From positions 1 to 33,225 of the forward strand of contig LNFR01000004.1 in the NCBI GenBank assembly GCA_001567185.1: a stretch of DNA of 33,225 bases. The letters run 5' to 3'. Positions 1-8,108 of the stretch are shown here, piece by piece. This DNA comes from Bacteroidetes bacterium OLB12. GTDB lineage: Bacteria; Bacteroidota; Bacteroidia; Cytophagales; Cyclobacteriaceae. The translations under genes were made by a program, and so were the position numbers. Within the stretch, counting starts at the first letter, position 1. Every line of letters begins with the position of its first letter. The notes beneath the pieces were generated by a model. The model ran no database searches. It saw only the letters and a list, made by a program, of their open reading frames with translations, and was not told where the DNA came from.

Positions 1-231
1 TTTTTTGAAAACGATTAAGGGGGCCAGCATTCGCCCCAAGCTGATTCTTTTAAAGGAATGGAGGGGTAAACTTGTGATAGAATGGAGGCTTGCCTGGGAT
101 TGGGATGGATAGCCGATTACGTAAACATCAACGCCTTCAACTTCGGACAATGATGCTCCCAGTTTTTCGGTCATCCGGGTATCATCTACCGGTTTCAAAA
201 TTGAGGCAAGGACTATTCTTCGTTTTTTCAT
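1..231 (-). CDS. Glycosyltransferase (GT4-like), N-terminal fragment
   Basis: Partial gene read on the minus strand from an ATG at 231-229 and running off the left edge of the window; 77 codons are present, all open. The N-terminus begins MKKRRIVLASILKPVDDTRM, followed by a segment with GVDVYVIGYPS and later LGRMLAPLIVFKK. This layout (a first beta strand ending in a KPVDDTRM turn, then a second strand with V-x-V-I-G-Y-P) is what I know from Bacteroidota GT-B fold glycosyltransferases that build cell-surface polysaccharide. The catalytic C-terminal domain is outside the window, so substrate and donor cannot be told. It is divergent from dapD with 32 bases between the two start codons, so they share a promoter region. 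Confidence 0.6.
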   Translation of the reverse strand, partial: MKKRRIVLASILKPVDDTRMTEKLGASLSEVEGVDVYVIGYPSQSQASLHSITSLPLHSFKRISLGRMLAPLIVFKK

Positions 232-263
232 TTATTGCGGCCCGGTTTTAAAATTAAGCATAA

Positions 264-1076
264 ATGCAACTACAGGAACTTATTGAAAAGGCATGGACCA
301 ATCGCGAACTGCTGAAGGCTACTGAAACTCAACAAGCAGTGCGTGAGGTGGTGTCGTTGTTAGATAAAGGTACGCTGCGTGTGGCTGAGCCTGCCGGTGA
401 TGCCTGGAAAGTAAACGAATGGGTAAAAAAAGCAGTAATCCTCTACTTCCCTATCCAGCAAATGGAAGTAATTGAAGTGGGCCCGTTTGAGTTTCATGAT
501 AAAATTGCCCTAAAGAAGAACTACAAAGAACTGGGTGTGCGGGTAGTACCGCATGCTATTGCCCGGCATGGTTCCTATCTTAGTAAAGGTGTAATTATGA
601 TGCCTTCCTACGTTAACATTGGAGCGTATGTAGATGAAGGTACCATGGTAGATACATGGGCTACGGTGGGTAGTTGTGCCCAGGTTGGCAAGAACGTACA
701 CTTGAGTGGAGGTGTGGGCCTTGGTGGAGTATTGGAACCAGTTCAGGCAGCTCCGGTAATTATTGAGGACAATGTATTTGTAGGATCGCGTTGCATTGTG
801 GTGGAGGGTGTGCGTGTTGGGCACGAGGCTGTTTTAGGTGCTAATGTGGTGCTTACCGCCAGTTCAAAAATAATTGATGTAACAGGAGATAAACCTATTG
901 AATATAAGGGATTTGTACCCCCACAATCGGTGGTTATTCCAGGCACAATTCCAAAACAGTTTCCGGCAGGCGAGTACCAGGTTCCATGCGCCCTTATTAT
1001 TGGCAAACGCAAGGAGAGTACCGATAAAAAAACCTCGCTCAACGATGCCTTGCGCGAGAACAATGTTTCAGTTTAA
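264..1076 (+). CDS. dapD: 2,3,4,5-tetrahydropyridine-2,6-dicarboxylate N-succinyltransferase
   Basis: DapD transfers succinyl from succinyl-CoA to tetrahydrodipicolinate in the succinylase branch of meso-diaminopimelate/lysine synthesis, feeding peptidoglycan. The 270-residue length is standard. An alpha-helical N-domain (MQLQELIEKAW, with AWKVNEWVKKAVILYF around residue 45-60) is followed by a left-handed beta-helix made of hexapeptide repeats (VIMMPSYVNIGAYVDEGTMV, VGSCAQVGKNVHLSGGVGLGGV, FVGSRCIVVEGVRVGHEAVLGANVVL), and by the family signature with GTIPKQFPAGEYQVPCALIIGK near the C-terminus. The start ATG at 264 fits the family N-terminus. No other dap genes are adjacent. Confidence 0.96.
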   Translation: MQLQELIEKAWTNRELLKATETQQAVREVVSLLDKGTLRVAEPAGDAWKVNEWVKKAVILYFPIQQMEVIEVGPFEFHDKIALKKNYKELGVRVVPHAIARHGSYLSKGVIMMPSYVNIGAYVDEGTMVDTWATVGSCAQVGKNVHLSGGVGLGGVLEPVQAAPVIIEDNVFVGSRCIVVEGVRVGHEAVLGANVVLTASSKIIDVTGDKPIEYKGFVPPQSVVIPGTIPKQFPAGEYQVPCALIIGKRKESTDKKTSLNDALRENNVSV

Positions 1077-1082
1077 GCAAAC

Positions 1083-1136
1083 ACCAGTTACCCATTTCTT
1101 TATAGCGAGGGTTGGTGCTTAAAACTGGTTTTTAGT
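1083..1136 (+). terminator. Possible weak terminator after dapD
   Basis: ACCAGTT (1083-1089) can pair with AACTGGT (1125-1131), with an inner CCC/GGG pair (1091-1093, 1110-1112), and a short T run follows. The loop is long and the stem short, so this is only a candidate. Confidence 0.25.
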
Positions 1137-1205
1137 TATACTATCCCTATCGGTAACACGTTGATTTTAAACCTTCTGGGCTCTTGATGCGTCTATGGTA
1201 TAGCT

Positions 1206-1237
1206 TTTGTCTTAATCATTGACAAGGTTTAACTTTA
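1206..1237 (+). promoter_or_regulatory. Bacteroidota-type promoter of the DUF3108 gene
   Basis: TTTG at 1206-1209 and TAACTTTA at 1230-1237 are separated by 20 bases, close to the TTTG-N19-TAnnTTTG promoter of this phylum (last base of the -7 differs). The -7 box ends 5 bases before the ATG at 1243, which predicts an almost leaderless mRNA and argues against the in-frame TTG at 1219 as the start. Confidence 0.5.
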
Positions 1238-1242
1238 TAGCC

Positions 1243-2058
1243 ATGAAATCGCTGTTTAGTAGTGTAGTGCTTATTCTGGTATTGGGTGCTTTTACCATGC
1301 CTGGTGATAGTGAATTTGTTACACTAAAGAATACCAGTTTCGGTAAGGGCGAGGTGCTGAGTTATCGCGTGAACTTTGGATTTTTCACTGTAGGTAAGGC
1401 GTCCACAGTTATTGATAATAAGGTGTTTATGATGAATGGACGGCCCAGTTATAAAGTGGATGCCTTTGGTGAAACCTCGGGTATGGTATCGTGGATAACC
1501 AAGGTAAACGATCAATGGGGTGCTTACATTGATACAGCAGCCCTGGTTACGCATGTCTCGTACCGTAAAATCCGTGAGGGTAATTATCGCAAGGACGAAA
1601 TGGTAACATATGATCACAAGAAAAATCAGGCAGAAGTAAAGGTGCTGAACAAGAAAACCAACATTTATGGCGAGCCTAAATATTATCAAACACCCGATAA
1701 CGTACGCGATATGGTTGCCGGGTTTCTGTACCTGCGGGTAATCGATTTTAACAAACACAAGAAAGGAGATACCCTCTCTATATCTGGTTTTTTTGAAGAC
1801 ACGGCCTATAACCTGAAAATTATCTATGCCGGTAAGGATAAGGTAAACACTAAACTCGGCAAGATACCCTGCCATAAACTGGTACCCGTAATGCCCGATA
1901 ATAAGTTGTTTGATGGCGAAAACTCTGTTACCTGTTGGATTTCGGATGATGGAAACCGGATACCGGTTAAGATACAGGCAAAGATGTTTATTGGCAGTAC
2001 CGGCATAGAACTGGTTGGAATTAAAGGCCTGCGAAACCAACTGCGGGTGCTTTATTAA
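1243..2058 (+). CDS. DUF3108-family secreted/periplasmic protein
   Basis: 271 residues from the ATG at 1243. An N-terminal signal peptide (MKSLFSSVVLILVLGAFTMP) is followed by a beta-rich domain with the pattern KGEVLSYRVNFGFFTVGKAS, VDAFGETSGMVSWITKVNDQW and a late IPCHKLVPVMPDN, which I recognise as DUF3108 (an LolA/LolB-like beta fold of unknown function). It is probably exported to the periplasm. The upstream in-frame TTG at 1219 lies inside the likely -7 box and would spoil the signal peptide, so I reject it. It sits alone between dapD and mscL on the same strand, with its own promoter. Biochemical role unknown. Confidence 0.75.
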   Translation: MKSLFSSVVLILVLGAFTMPGDSEFVTLKNTSFGKGEVLSYRVNFGFFTVGKASTVIDNKVFMMNGRPSYKVDAFGETSGMVSWITKVNDQWGAYIDTAALVTHVSYRKIREGNYRKDEMVTYDHKKNQAEVKVLNKKTNIYGEPKYYQTPDNVRDMVAGFLYLRVIDFNKHKKGDTLSISGFFEDTAYNLKIIYAGKDKVNTKLGKIPCHKLVPVMPDNKLFDGENSVTCWISDDGNRIPVKIQAKMFIGSTGIELVGIKGLRNQLRVLY

Positions 2059-2061
2059 AAG

Positions 2062-2093
2062 ACGAAACCGCAATTTAAGGTGCGGGTTCTTTG
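2062..2093 (+). terminator. Imperfect hairpin between the DUF3108 gene and mscL
   Basis: ACCGCA (2067-2072) and TGCGGGT (2081-2087) pair with one bulge, and the flanks AGAC/GTCT extend the stem imperfectly. The tail is T-rich but short. It may attenuate or end the upstream transcript; TAATTTCG (2105-2112) just downstream may be a -7 box for mscL. Confidence 0.3.
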
Positions 2094-2134
2094 TCTGAGT
2101 TTACTAATTTCGTGCTTTACCAAACCTAAATTTT

Positions 2135-2497
2135 ATGCTTAAAGAATTCAAAGCCTTTGCTATGCGAGGCAGCGTTGTCGACCTGGCAGTTGGAGTTATT
2201 ATCGGTGGAGCTTTTGGTAAAATCGTAGGTTCCTTTGTTAATGACATCGTTATGCCGATTATGAATCCGCTTATACCCGGTGGCGATTGGAAAACCATTG
2301 AAATAGGTCCGGGAATTAAGTTAGGTAATTTTCTTGGTACCGTTCTTGATTTCTTAATCATTGCTTTCGTTATCTTTCTAATGGTAAAGGCTATGAATGC
2401 AGCCAAGAAGAAAGAAGAAGCAGCCCCGGCCGCGCCTGCAGCACCTCCGGCTGATATTCAATTGTTAACCGAAATAAGAGACTTGCTGAAGAAGTAA
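2135..2497 (+). CDS. mscL: Large-conductance mechanosensitive channel
   Basis: MscL is a homopentameric inner-membrane channel that opens under membrane tension and releases solutes during hypo-osmotic shock. The 120-residue protein has the amphipathic N-terminal helix ([20 protein letters not shown]), the glycine-rich pore-lining first membrane helix ([23 protein letters not shown]), a short periplasmic loop, a second membrane helix ([21 protein letters not shown]) and the cytoplasmic helical bundle ending in [11 protein letters not shown]. An Ala/Pro-rich linker joins the second helix to the bundle. Its 3' end overlaps the minus-strand membrane-protein gene by 33 bases. Confidence 0.97.
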   Translation: MLKEFKAFAMRGSVVDLAVGVIIGGAFGKIVGSFVNDIVMPIMNPLIPGGDWKTIEIGPGIKLGNFLGTVLDFLIIAFVIFLMVKAMNAAKKKEEAAPAAPAAPPADIQLLTEIRDLLKK

Positions 2498-2810
2498 GTC
2501 TTTATGAATTTTTACCTGTGCCATCGGTTGATCGGTGGCACGGGTAAGTTTATCAAAGCGCTTCTCCATCGAGCGCCATTGCAGCAGCCCAAAAGCAAGG
2601 AAACCCAATACAGACCAGATGATGAGCCCCCCGATAATTCGGCTGGGTGTTAGCATGTAATCGGAGTTGAAGAAGTACTTGAAAACTTCTGAGAGCACAA
2701 ACACGGGCCAGGCAAAAAAATAATACACCATGCCGGAAGGCATAATTCCATTTTCCACGCTTCCGCTTTTCAGACCAGAAACGGATAAACTTTTCATCCA
2801 GCTCGCTCAT
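2465..2810 (-). CDS. Small two-helix membrane protein, frameshifted at a 7-base run
   Basis: The true N-terminus is [20 protein letters not shown], from an ATG at 2810-2808, but this frame derails after FRHGVLFF. The rest of the protein ([15 protein letters not shown], then [19 protein letters not shown]) is in a second frame. The break is a run of seven T on the coding strand (A7 at 2714-2720); six T restores one 114-residue protein with a basic N-terminus and two membrane helices, a layout I recall from small conserved Bacteroidota membrane proteins of unknown function. The ATG overlaps the stop of the 3-hydroxyacyl-CoA dehydrogenase gene in an ATGA arrangement, so the two are translationally coupled. 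An alternative start in the second frame is possible but would lose the conserved N-terminus. Confidence 0.7.
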
Positions 2811-3697
2811 TTCTTAAATCGGTCGGCTACTACAAGTTCTTTACTGCCTGCTTTGTATTGGTAAAACCCGCTGCCGCTCTTCACACCTTTATGGCCCGCT
2901 TGCACCATGTTTACCAGCAAAGGACAAGGAGCGTATTTCGGATTGCCAAACCCACTGTACAACACATGCAAAATCGAAAGGCAAACGTCTAACCCGATAA
3001 AATCTGCTAATTGAAGCGGACCCATAGGATGAGCCATACCCAACTTCATTACCGTATCGATTTCTTCTACACCAGCAACCCCTTCATACAGGGTATAAAT
3101 AGCTTCGTTGATCATGGGCATCAGAATACGATTCGCAACGAAACCTGGATAATCGTTAACTTCAACGGGTATTTTTTCAAGCTTGCGCGATAGTTCCATC
3201 ACCTGGCTGGTTACCGCATCGCTGGTTCGGTAACCCCGAATAACCTCTACCAACTTCATTACCGGCACGGGGTTCATAAAGTGCATCCCAATTACGAAAT
3301 CAGGGCTTTTGGTAACAGAAGCAATTTTGGTAATAGAAATGGAAGAGGTGTTGGAGGCGAGAATGGTACCCGGGCGCGTACTTTCATCTATCTCTTTAAA
3401 GATTTTAAGTTTAAGGTCCAGGTTTTCGGTGGCGGCTTCTACTACCAGGTCGGCATCTTTTACACCTTCTTTTAAAAAAGTGGTGGTTGTGAGGTTAGCC
3501 AATGCTTTTTTACGAGCCTCATCGGTTAGCGTTCCCTTTTCCACCTGGCGACCCATGTTTTTTTCAATGGTAGCCAATGCTTTCTTCAGGGCTTCTTCCG
3601 AAATATCAATCAAACTTACAGTAAACCCATATTGAGCAAACACATGAGCAATGCCGTTGCCCATAGTACCCGAACCAATTACGGCTATATTTTTCAT
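2807..3697 (-). CDS. 3-hydroxybutyryl-CoA dehydrogenase (3-hydroxyacyl-CoA dehydrogenase family)
   Basis: Oxidises 3-hydroxyacyl-CoA to 3-ketoacyl-CoA with NAD(P) (or the reverse), in fatty-acid/butyrate-type metabolism or phenylacetate-type degradation; cytoplasmic. 296 residues, a single-function enzyme without a hydratase domain. The Rossmann motif GSGTMG is at residues 8-13, the NAD-binding acidic residue at D31 (SLIDIS). Catalytic candidates are the SNTSS serine around 118, H139 in GMHFMNPVPVMKLVE, E151 and N189 in ANRILMPMINEA. The C-terminal helical dimerisation domain is complete (MGPLQLADFIGLDVCL, GVKSGSGFYQY). The stop codon overlaps the next gene's ATG. Family is certain; whether it is Hbd or PaaH in role is not decidable here. 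Confidence 0.93.
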   Translation of the reverse strand: MKNIAVIGSGTMGNGIAHVFAQYGFTVSLIDISEEALKKALATIEKNMGRQVEKGTLTDEARKKALANLTTTTFLKEGVKDADLVVEAATENLDLKLKIFKEIDESTRPGTILASNTSSISITKIASVTKSPDFVIGMHFMNPVPVMKLVEVIRGYRTSDAVTSQVMELSRKLEKIPVEVNDYPGFVANRILMPMINEAIYTLYEGVAGVEEIDTVMKLGMAHPMGPLQLADFIGLDVCLSILHVLYSGFGNPKYAPCPLLVNMVQAGHKGVKSGSGFYQYKAGSKELVVADRFKK

Positions 3698-3771
3698 TTC
3701 AAACAGGTATATTTAGTATGTGAAGTTAGCGTAAAGATAATGGCTGCCGACAAGATCGATCTGTAATAACG

Positions 3772-4136
3772 TTATAATTTCTCAAACGTAACTTCCTTTG
3801 CTAAACCCATCGCATTAAAACGTAAAACCAATTGTTGATTTTCGGGGTGGGAGTTGGAGCAAGACTTGCCCGGGGCTATATCGTAATAATAAAAATTTTT
3901 GATTGCGCTTATACAATCTCTGTGCGATCCGGCCGGCCCAATAATTTAATAATATCCTTTTCGGAAAGTCCCTTTAGTTCTTCCAACTGATCCATCAGAT
4001 AAGAAATGCTTTGCTCGCGGAAACGCAGGCAACCGTTTTTATCTTCCTTCCATTGTTCTAAATTAAGAGGCGATAGATCGGGCAAGGGTTTACCACACGC
4101 AACCAAAACCACACTAAGAAACAACCACTTTTTCAT
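3772..4136 (-). CDS. Small lipoprotein, BamE/SmpA-like fold, with two frameshifts
   Basis: Begins MKKWLFLSVVLVACGKPLPD: a lipoprotein signal with cysteine at residue 14 (lipobox LVAC). The frame stops at 3909 right after LLGRPDRTEIV. Downstream, two other frames continue the same protein: YKRNQKF, then YYYDIAPGKSCSNSHPENQQ and LRFNAMGLAKEVTFEKL, ending at TAA 3774-3772. Removing one base near 3912-3917 and one in the A5T5 tract 3891-3900 yields a continuous 120-residue lipoprotein. The helix-then-LLGRPD-then-beta pattern is that of the outer-membrane-anchored SmpA/OmlA (BamE-like) fold; whether it has anything to do with the Bam complex is unknown. It may be a pseudogene, but sequence error is likelier because both shifts are single-base. 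Confidence 0.6.
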
Positions 4137-4172
4137 TTGGGATAGATAAAGAGTAAAACCAAATAGCTGAAA

Positions 4173-5341
4173 CTAATCCGTAAAGTAAGCCAATACCATA
4201 TCCATATACTGGTAGCGCACCAAATAAGTCAATACAATCGCAATACCCGTAAATGCAAAAATCCGGAGCCACTCTGCGGTGCGCACCCACACTTTCTGCT
4301 CAAACAACACCCCACAGTTAACAACCCAAATTGAAATCAACGTAGCGGCCATGATTTTTTCGCCCATGCTAAATTCTTTCTGTCTGAACAGGAAAAAACC
4401 TGTTACACCCAGGCAAATGAGATATTGAAACAGCACGTAATAATTAAGTCGAACCGGGTAGGAGGGATTATACTTTTTATACGTACTTATATCAATGGCG
4501 GGTGCTGGTCTGTACCCACCCATCGACTGGGGTAACCAGCCCGGTTTTTTAAAAAGGTATTTGATCTTGTCAGACCAGGAAGGAATCTGTTTCAGTTCTT
4601 TACCCATGTCTGCATAATGGCTGAAGTTGGCCCACACGGCATTCCAACTGTTTAGGGGTTTGGTAATACCATAGGTGGGTCGTTCTTCTTCTGCCTGAAA
4701 GGTGCCAAACATTTTATCCCAGATAATCAGCGAGCCGGCATGGTTCTTATCAATATACTTTGGGTTGCGGCCATGATGCACGCGGTGGTGCGATGGGGTA
4801 TTGAAAATATATTCAAGCCACCCCATCTTATTAATGGTTTCGGTGTGAATCCAGAATTGATATAATGTATTGAGTGCCGAAATAAATGCGAAATCGAGCG
4901 TATCAAAACCCAGAAGGGCAATGGGTAAACTGAAAGCAAATGTCCAGATAACCTGAAAGCTACTTTGGCGCAAAGCCACGCTTAGGTTGTACTCTTCACT
5001 TTGATGATGCACCACGTGTCCACCCCAGAAAAGATTTATTTCATGGCTCATGCGGTGCGCCCAGTAATAAGCAAAGTCAATCAACAAAAAGAGCAGCAAC
5101 CAATACACCCACGTTTTTTCCCACGTAAAGAATGCAAAGTGAGCATACAGCACTTCGTAAACACCAATGGCGAAAATACGCATAAACAACCCCGATACCT
5201 GCGAGGTAATGCCACAGCTCAGGTTGGCAATCGTGTCGGGCAGGTTGTAAAGCTTCCGGTGCGAAAGCCGTTCCACCACCAGTTCAATCCCGATCAGGAT
5301 GAAAAGATTGGAATGGACAGAACGATAGGGTTAAGATTCAA
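4173..5341 (-). CDS. Sterol desaturase / fatty-acid hydroxylase superfamily membrane protein (frameshift near start)
   Basis: Integral-membrane di-iron oxygenase family. Histidine clusters are visible: HRMSH, then GHVVHHQSEEYN, and later HHRVHHGRNPKY followed by NHAGS; these bind the di-iron centre. Several hydrophobic helices flank them, and the C-terminal third is an extra membrane region (389 residues in all). The open frame begins at 5279 (MVERLSHRK), but the upstream bases encode NLNPIVLSIPIF in one frame and FILIGIELVVERLS in the other; adding one T to the run of four (A4 at 5302-5305 on the plus strand) joins them and gives a normal first membrane helix, starting at a TTG at 5341. Substrate unknown; family members act on sterols, carotenoids, fatty acids or ether lipids. 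Confidence 0.85.
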
Positions 5342-5352
5342 CCGGAAACAAT

Positions 5353-5360
5353 TAGTTTTG
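5353..5360 (+). promoter_or_regulatory. -7 box (TAGTTTTG) of the 5378 gene
   Basis: An exact TAnnTTTG match 17 bases upstream of the ATG at 5378. No good -33 TTTG is visible at the usual distance (GTTA is there). It lies in the 36-base gap between two divergent genes. Confidence 0.45.
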
Positions 5361-5377
5361 CGACCAAAGTTAGCGAG

Positions 5378-5806
5378 ATGGCATTAAAGATTTTAAAGGG
5401 TGTGTGGTTCTTTTCGATGTTGGCCCTGCTGGTTATATTTTTTTATGTATATGCCGGCCTGCCTGAAAATGTAATGCTTTGGGATTTTCCACAGCAGCTA
5501 GCACTTTCCAGAAGCGGGTTGTTTTACGTAGCTATTGTACTCGTTGCCCTGGTCAATGCCATGGTTTACCTTGTGCGGCAGGTGGCAGGTACGCAAACGG
5601 GTTTAACTTCGTGGTTTTATGGAATGATCGCCACCGTAAATATTTTTCTTATTGCCGTGCTCGGATTTATCCATGTGTTTAACGGGGGCGAGCGCTACGA
5701 CTACAGCCGCATGGCACCGGCTATTTATGGAAGCATAATCCTGGTAAGTGTTTGGCTTATCAGCTGGCCTGTGATAAAAATATTCCAGAAAATTTCAGCG
5801 AAATAA
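5378..5806 (+). CDS. Four-helix membrane protein of unknown function
   Basis: 142 residues with four predicted membrane helices, roughly residues 5-27 (WFFSMLALLVIFFYVYAG), 47-65 (GLFYVAIVLVALVNAMVYLV), 79-99 (FYGMIATVNIFLIAVLGFIHV) and 113-133 (AIYGSIILVSVWLISWPVIKI). The loop between the first two helices carries LPENVMLWDF and the one before the last carries NGGERYDYSRM. I do not recognise a function; similar proteins are, to my memory, widespread in Bacteroidota. It is divergent from the hydroxylase gene and 260 bases upstream of parE in the same direction. Confidence 0.65.
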   Translation: MALKILKGVWFFSMLALLVIFFYVYAGLPENVMLWDFPQQLALSRSGLFYVAIVLVALVNAMVYLVRQVAGTQTGLTSWFYGMIATVNIFLIAVLGFIHVFNGGERYDYSRMAPAIYGSIILVSVWLISWPVIKIFQKISAK

Positions 5807-6066
5807 TCAATTCGCTTCAGCGGATTCCAGTTATTGATAATCAATAATTTAGCACCTGACATTTCATTCATTTTTGCAAGTAAGTATTACATGCTTGTCT
5901 TGAAGCGCAATCAAATTTGATGTTACTTAGAACAGATTTGAGATTAAGATAAATTTTTTTAAATCACTTTCAAATCAGTGTGTTGAATCAGAATTGAAAT
6001 TTCTCAGTAGAGATTCTGGTCAATTTTTTTAATCTTTGCGCGATTTTTAAAAAAGAGGTTTGCATC
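5807..6066 (+). promoter_or_regulatory. Leader/promoter region of parE
   Basis: AT-rich 260-base gap. It holds an AT-only inverted repeat, TTATTGA/TCAATAA (5831-5847), too weak to call a terminator. AATCTTTG at 6031-6038 is one base from TAnnTTTG and is the best -7 candidate for parE. AAAAAGAGG at 6050-6058 could act as a purine-rich ribosome site before the ATG at 6067. I see no RNA gene in it. Confidence 0.35.
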
Positions 6067-7941
6067 ATGGCTAAAGAAATGGAGTACAACGAGTCGAGTA
6101 TTCGCTCACTCGACTGGCGTGAACACATCCGGCTGCGCCCGGGCATGTACATCGGTAAGTTGGGCGATGGTTCGGCTAAAGACGATGGTATTTATGTGCT
6201 GGTAAAAGAAGTAATTGATAATTCGATAGATGAGCACATGATGGGCTATGGAAAAACCATCGATGTGAAAATTACCGAGCAGAAGGTAGTGGTGCGCGAT
6301 TATGGCCGCGGCATTCCATTGGGTAAAGTGGTAGATGTAGTTTCTAAAATCAACACAGGGGCCAAGTACGATTCCGGTGCCTTTCAAAAATCTGTAGGAT
6401 TAAACGGGGTTGGTACAAAAGCAGTGAACGCACTATCCAACTATTTTAAAGTTCAGGCGTTTCGCGATGGTAAAACCAAAGTAGCTGAGTTTAAGAAGGG
6501 TGTACTGGTTAACGATGCCAAAGAGTCTAAAACATCCGATAAGAACGGAACCCTGGTAGAGTTCGAGCCTGACAACACCATGTTCAAACACTATCACTTC
6601 ATTCCTGAATACCTGGATGATCTGATGTGGAACTATGCCTTTCTCAATGCAGGCCTCACCATCAATTATAACGGGCGCAAGTTTTACTCAAAAGATGGCT
6701 TGCTCGATTTGTTGAAACAGAAGTCGGATGCCGAAGATATCCGGTACCCGATTGTTCACCTGAAAGGCGATGACATTGAAGTGGCGCTTACGCATGGCAG
6801 CCAGTATGGCGAGGAATATTATTCGTTTGTAAATGGACAAAATACGACACAAGGTGGAACCCACCTGGCCGCTTTGCGCGAAGGCGTGGTGCGTGGCGTG
6901 CGCGATTTTTATAAGAAAGACTTTGATGCAGCCGATATCCGCGCCAGTATTATTGCGGCAATAGCAGTTCGCGTTCAGGAGCCGGTGTTTGAATCGCAAA
7001 CCAAAACCAAGTTGGGATCGCTTAATATGGCACCCGATGGCGCGACTGTTAAAAACTATGTAGGCGATTTTGTGGCCAAGGAGTTGGAGATTCACCTGCA
7101 TAAGAATTCGGTAGCGGCTGATGCCTTGTTAAAGCGCATTTTGCAATCGGAACGCGAGCGCAAAGAAATAGCCGGTATCAAAAAACTGGCAAATGAACGC
7201 GCCAAGAAAGCTAATCTCCACAACAAGAAACTTCGCGATTGTCGTTTCCATTTCGATGATGAGAAAGGAGAGAAGGGGGCGGAATCGATGATCTTTATTA
7301 CCGAGGGTGATTCCGCTTCGGGTTCCATCACCAAATCGCGCAACGTAGAAACGCAAGCGGTATTCAGTTTGCGTGGTAAACCACTGAATAGTTTTGGCCT
7401 CACCAAAAAGGTAGTGTATGAGAATGAAGAGTTTAACCTGCTGCAACATGCGCTAAACATTGAAGATGGCTTGGATGGCCTGCGTTACAACAAAGTGATT
7501 ATAGCCACCGATGCCGATGTGGACGGGATGCACATTCGTTTGTTGCTGATGACATTCTTTCTGCAATTCTTCCCCGACTTGGTGAAGGCCGGCCATGTGT
7601 ATATTCTGGAGACACCCTTGTTCCGCGTTCGAAACAAGAAAGAAACCATCTATTGCTACAGCGAAGAAGAGAAGCAGGCTGCGATTAATAAATTAGGAAG
7701 CAAGCCGGAGATTACCCGCTTCAAAGGGTTGGGTGAAATTTCGCCTGATGAGTTTGGTAATTTTATTGGTGAAGACATTCGCCTGCAACCGGTAAACATC
7801 GATAAAGAAAAGCACCTGCAAAAAACCCTGGAGTTTTACATGGGAAAAAACACACCCGACCGTCAGGAATTTATTATCGAAAACCTACGGATAGAGATGG
7901 ATGCTGTAGAGGCGAATGAAGCGGTGGTGCGTGAGGAATGA
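6067..7941 (+). CDS. parE: DNA topoisomerase IV subunit B (ATPase/TOPRIM)
   Basis: ATPase subunit of the type IIA topoisomerase that decatenates daughter chromosomes. 624 residues. The GHKL ATPase domain shows the catalytic glutamate and Mg-binding asparagine in [10 protein letters not shown] (E48, N52), DYGRGIP (78-84) and [11 protein letters not shown] (110-120). The transducer domain follows, with a basic helix near 350-395. The TOPRIM domain has EGDSASGS with E413, PLNSFG, the metal-binding DADVDG (D482, D484, D486) and RFKGLGEI. The length and the lack of an insertion in TOPRIM fit ParE or a short GyrB; adjacency to a ParC-like partner with a simple C-terminus supports topoisomerase IV. 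parC follows after 167 bases. Confidence 0.93.
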   Translation: MAKEMEYNESSIRSLDWREHIRLRPGMYIGKLGDGSAKDDGIYVLVKEVIDNSIDEHMMGYGKTIDVKITEQKVVVRDYGRGIPLGKVVDVVSKINTGAKYDSGAFQKSVGLNGVGTKAVNALSNYFKVQAFRDGKTKVAEFKKGVLVNDAKESKTSDKNGTLVEFEPDNTMFKHYHFIPEYLDDLMWNYAFLNAGLTINYNGRKFYSKDGLLDLLKQKSDAEDIRYPIVHLKGDDIEVALTHGSQYGEEYYSFVNGQNTTQGGTHLAALREGVVRGVRDFYKKDFDAADIRASIIAAIAVRVQEPVFESQTKTKLGSLNMAPDGATVKNYVGDFVAKELEIHLHKNSVAADALLKRILQSERERKEIAGIKKLANERAKKANLHNKKLRDCRFHFDDEKGEKGAESMIFITEGDSASGSITKSRNVETQAVFSLRGKPLNSFGLTKKVVYENEEFNLLQHALNIEDGLDGLRYNKVIIATDADVDGMHIRLLLMTFFLQFFPDLVKAGHVYILETPLFRVRNKKETIYCYSEEEKQAAINKLGSKPEITRFKGLGEISPDEFGNFIGEDIRLQPVNIDKEKHLQKTLEFYMGKNTPDRQEFIIENLRIEMDAVEANEAVVREE

Positions 7942-7952
7942 GTGGAAAAAGA

Positions 7953-8103
7953 AGTAGGGAGTTGGCAGAGTGCAGTTGGCAAGTATGGAATTGACAAGAA
8001 GCAATTAACAGTTGACAGTTGACAATTGGCAATTGTTACCTCAAGGATGAATTTAAATAGAGTGATTGGACAACCAGTAACCAGTAACCAGCAACAAGGA
8101 ATT
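7953..8103 (+). repeat. Degenerate period-7 repeats between parE and parC
   Basis: The gap contains tandem heptamers: GTTGACA GTTGACA ATTGGCA (from about 8011) and CCAGTAA CCAGTAA CCAGCAA (from about 8075), plus scattered AGTTGGCA copies (around 7962 and 7975). Unit length is seven in both clusters although the unit differs. The same period appears before thrS. Function unknown. Confidence 0.6.
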
Positions 8104-8108
8104 AAGCA

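Noticed and set aside
1219-1242. TTG start extending the DUF3108 protein by eight residues
   Set aside because: It lies in the -7 box region and puts FNFIA before the signal peptide; the ATG at 1243 gives a clean signal.
1324-2073. Long minus-strand frame opposite the DUF3108 gene
   Set aside because: No recognisable family, high Cys/Tyr/Ile noise composition, and fully opposite a gene with a clear signal peptide and domain.
5831-5847. Inverted repeat TTATTGA/TCAATAA as terminator or operator
   Set aside because: Only A/T pairs with a three-base loop and no T tail; expected by chance in AT-rich gaps.
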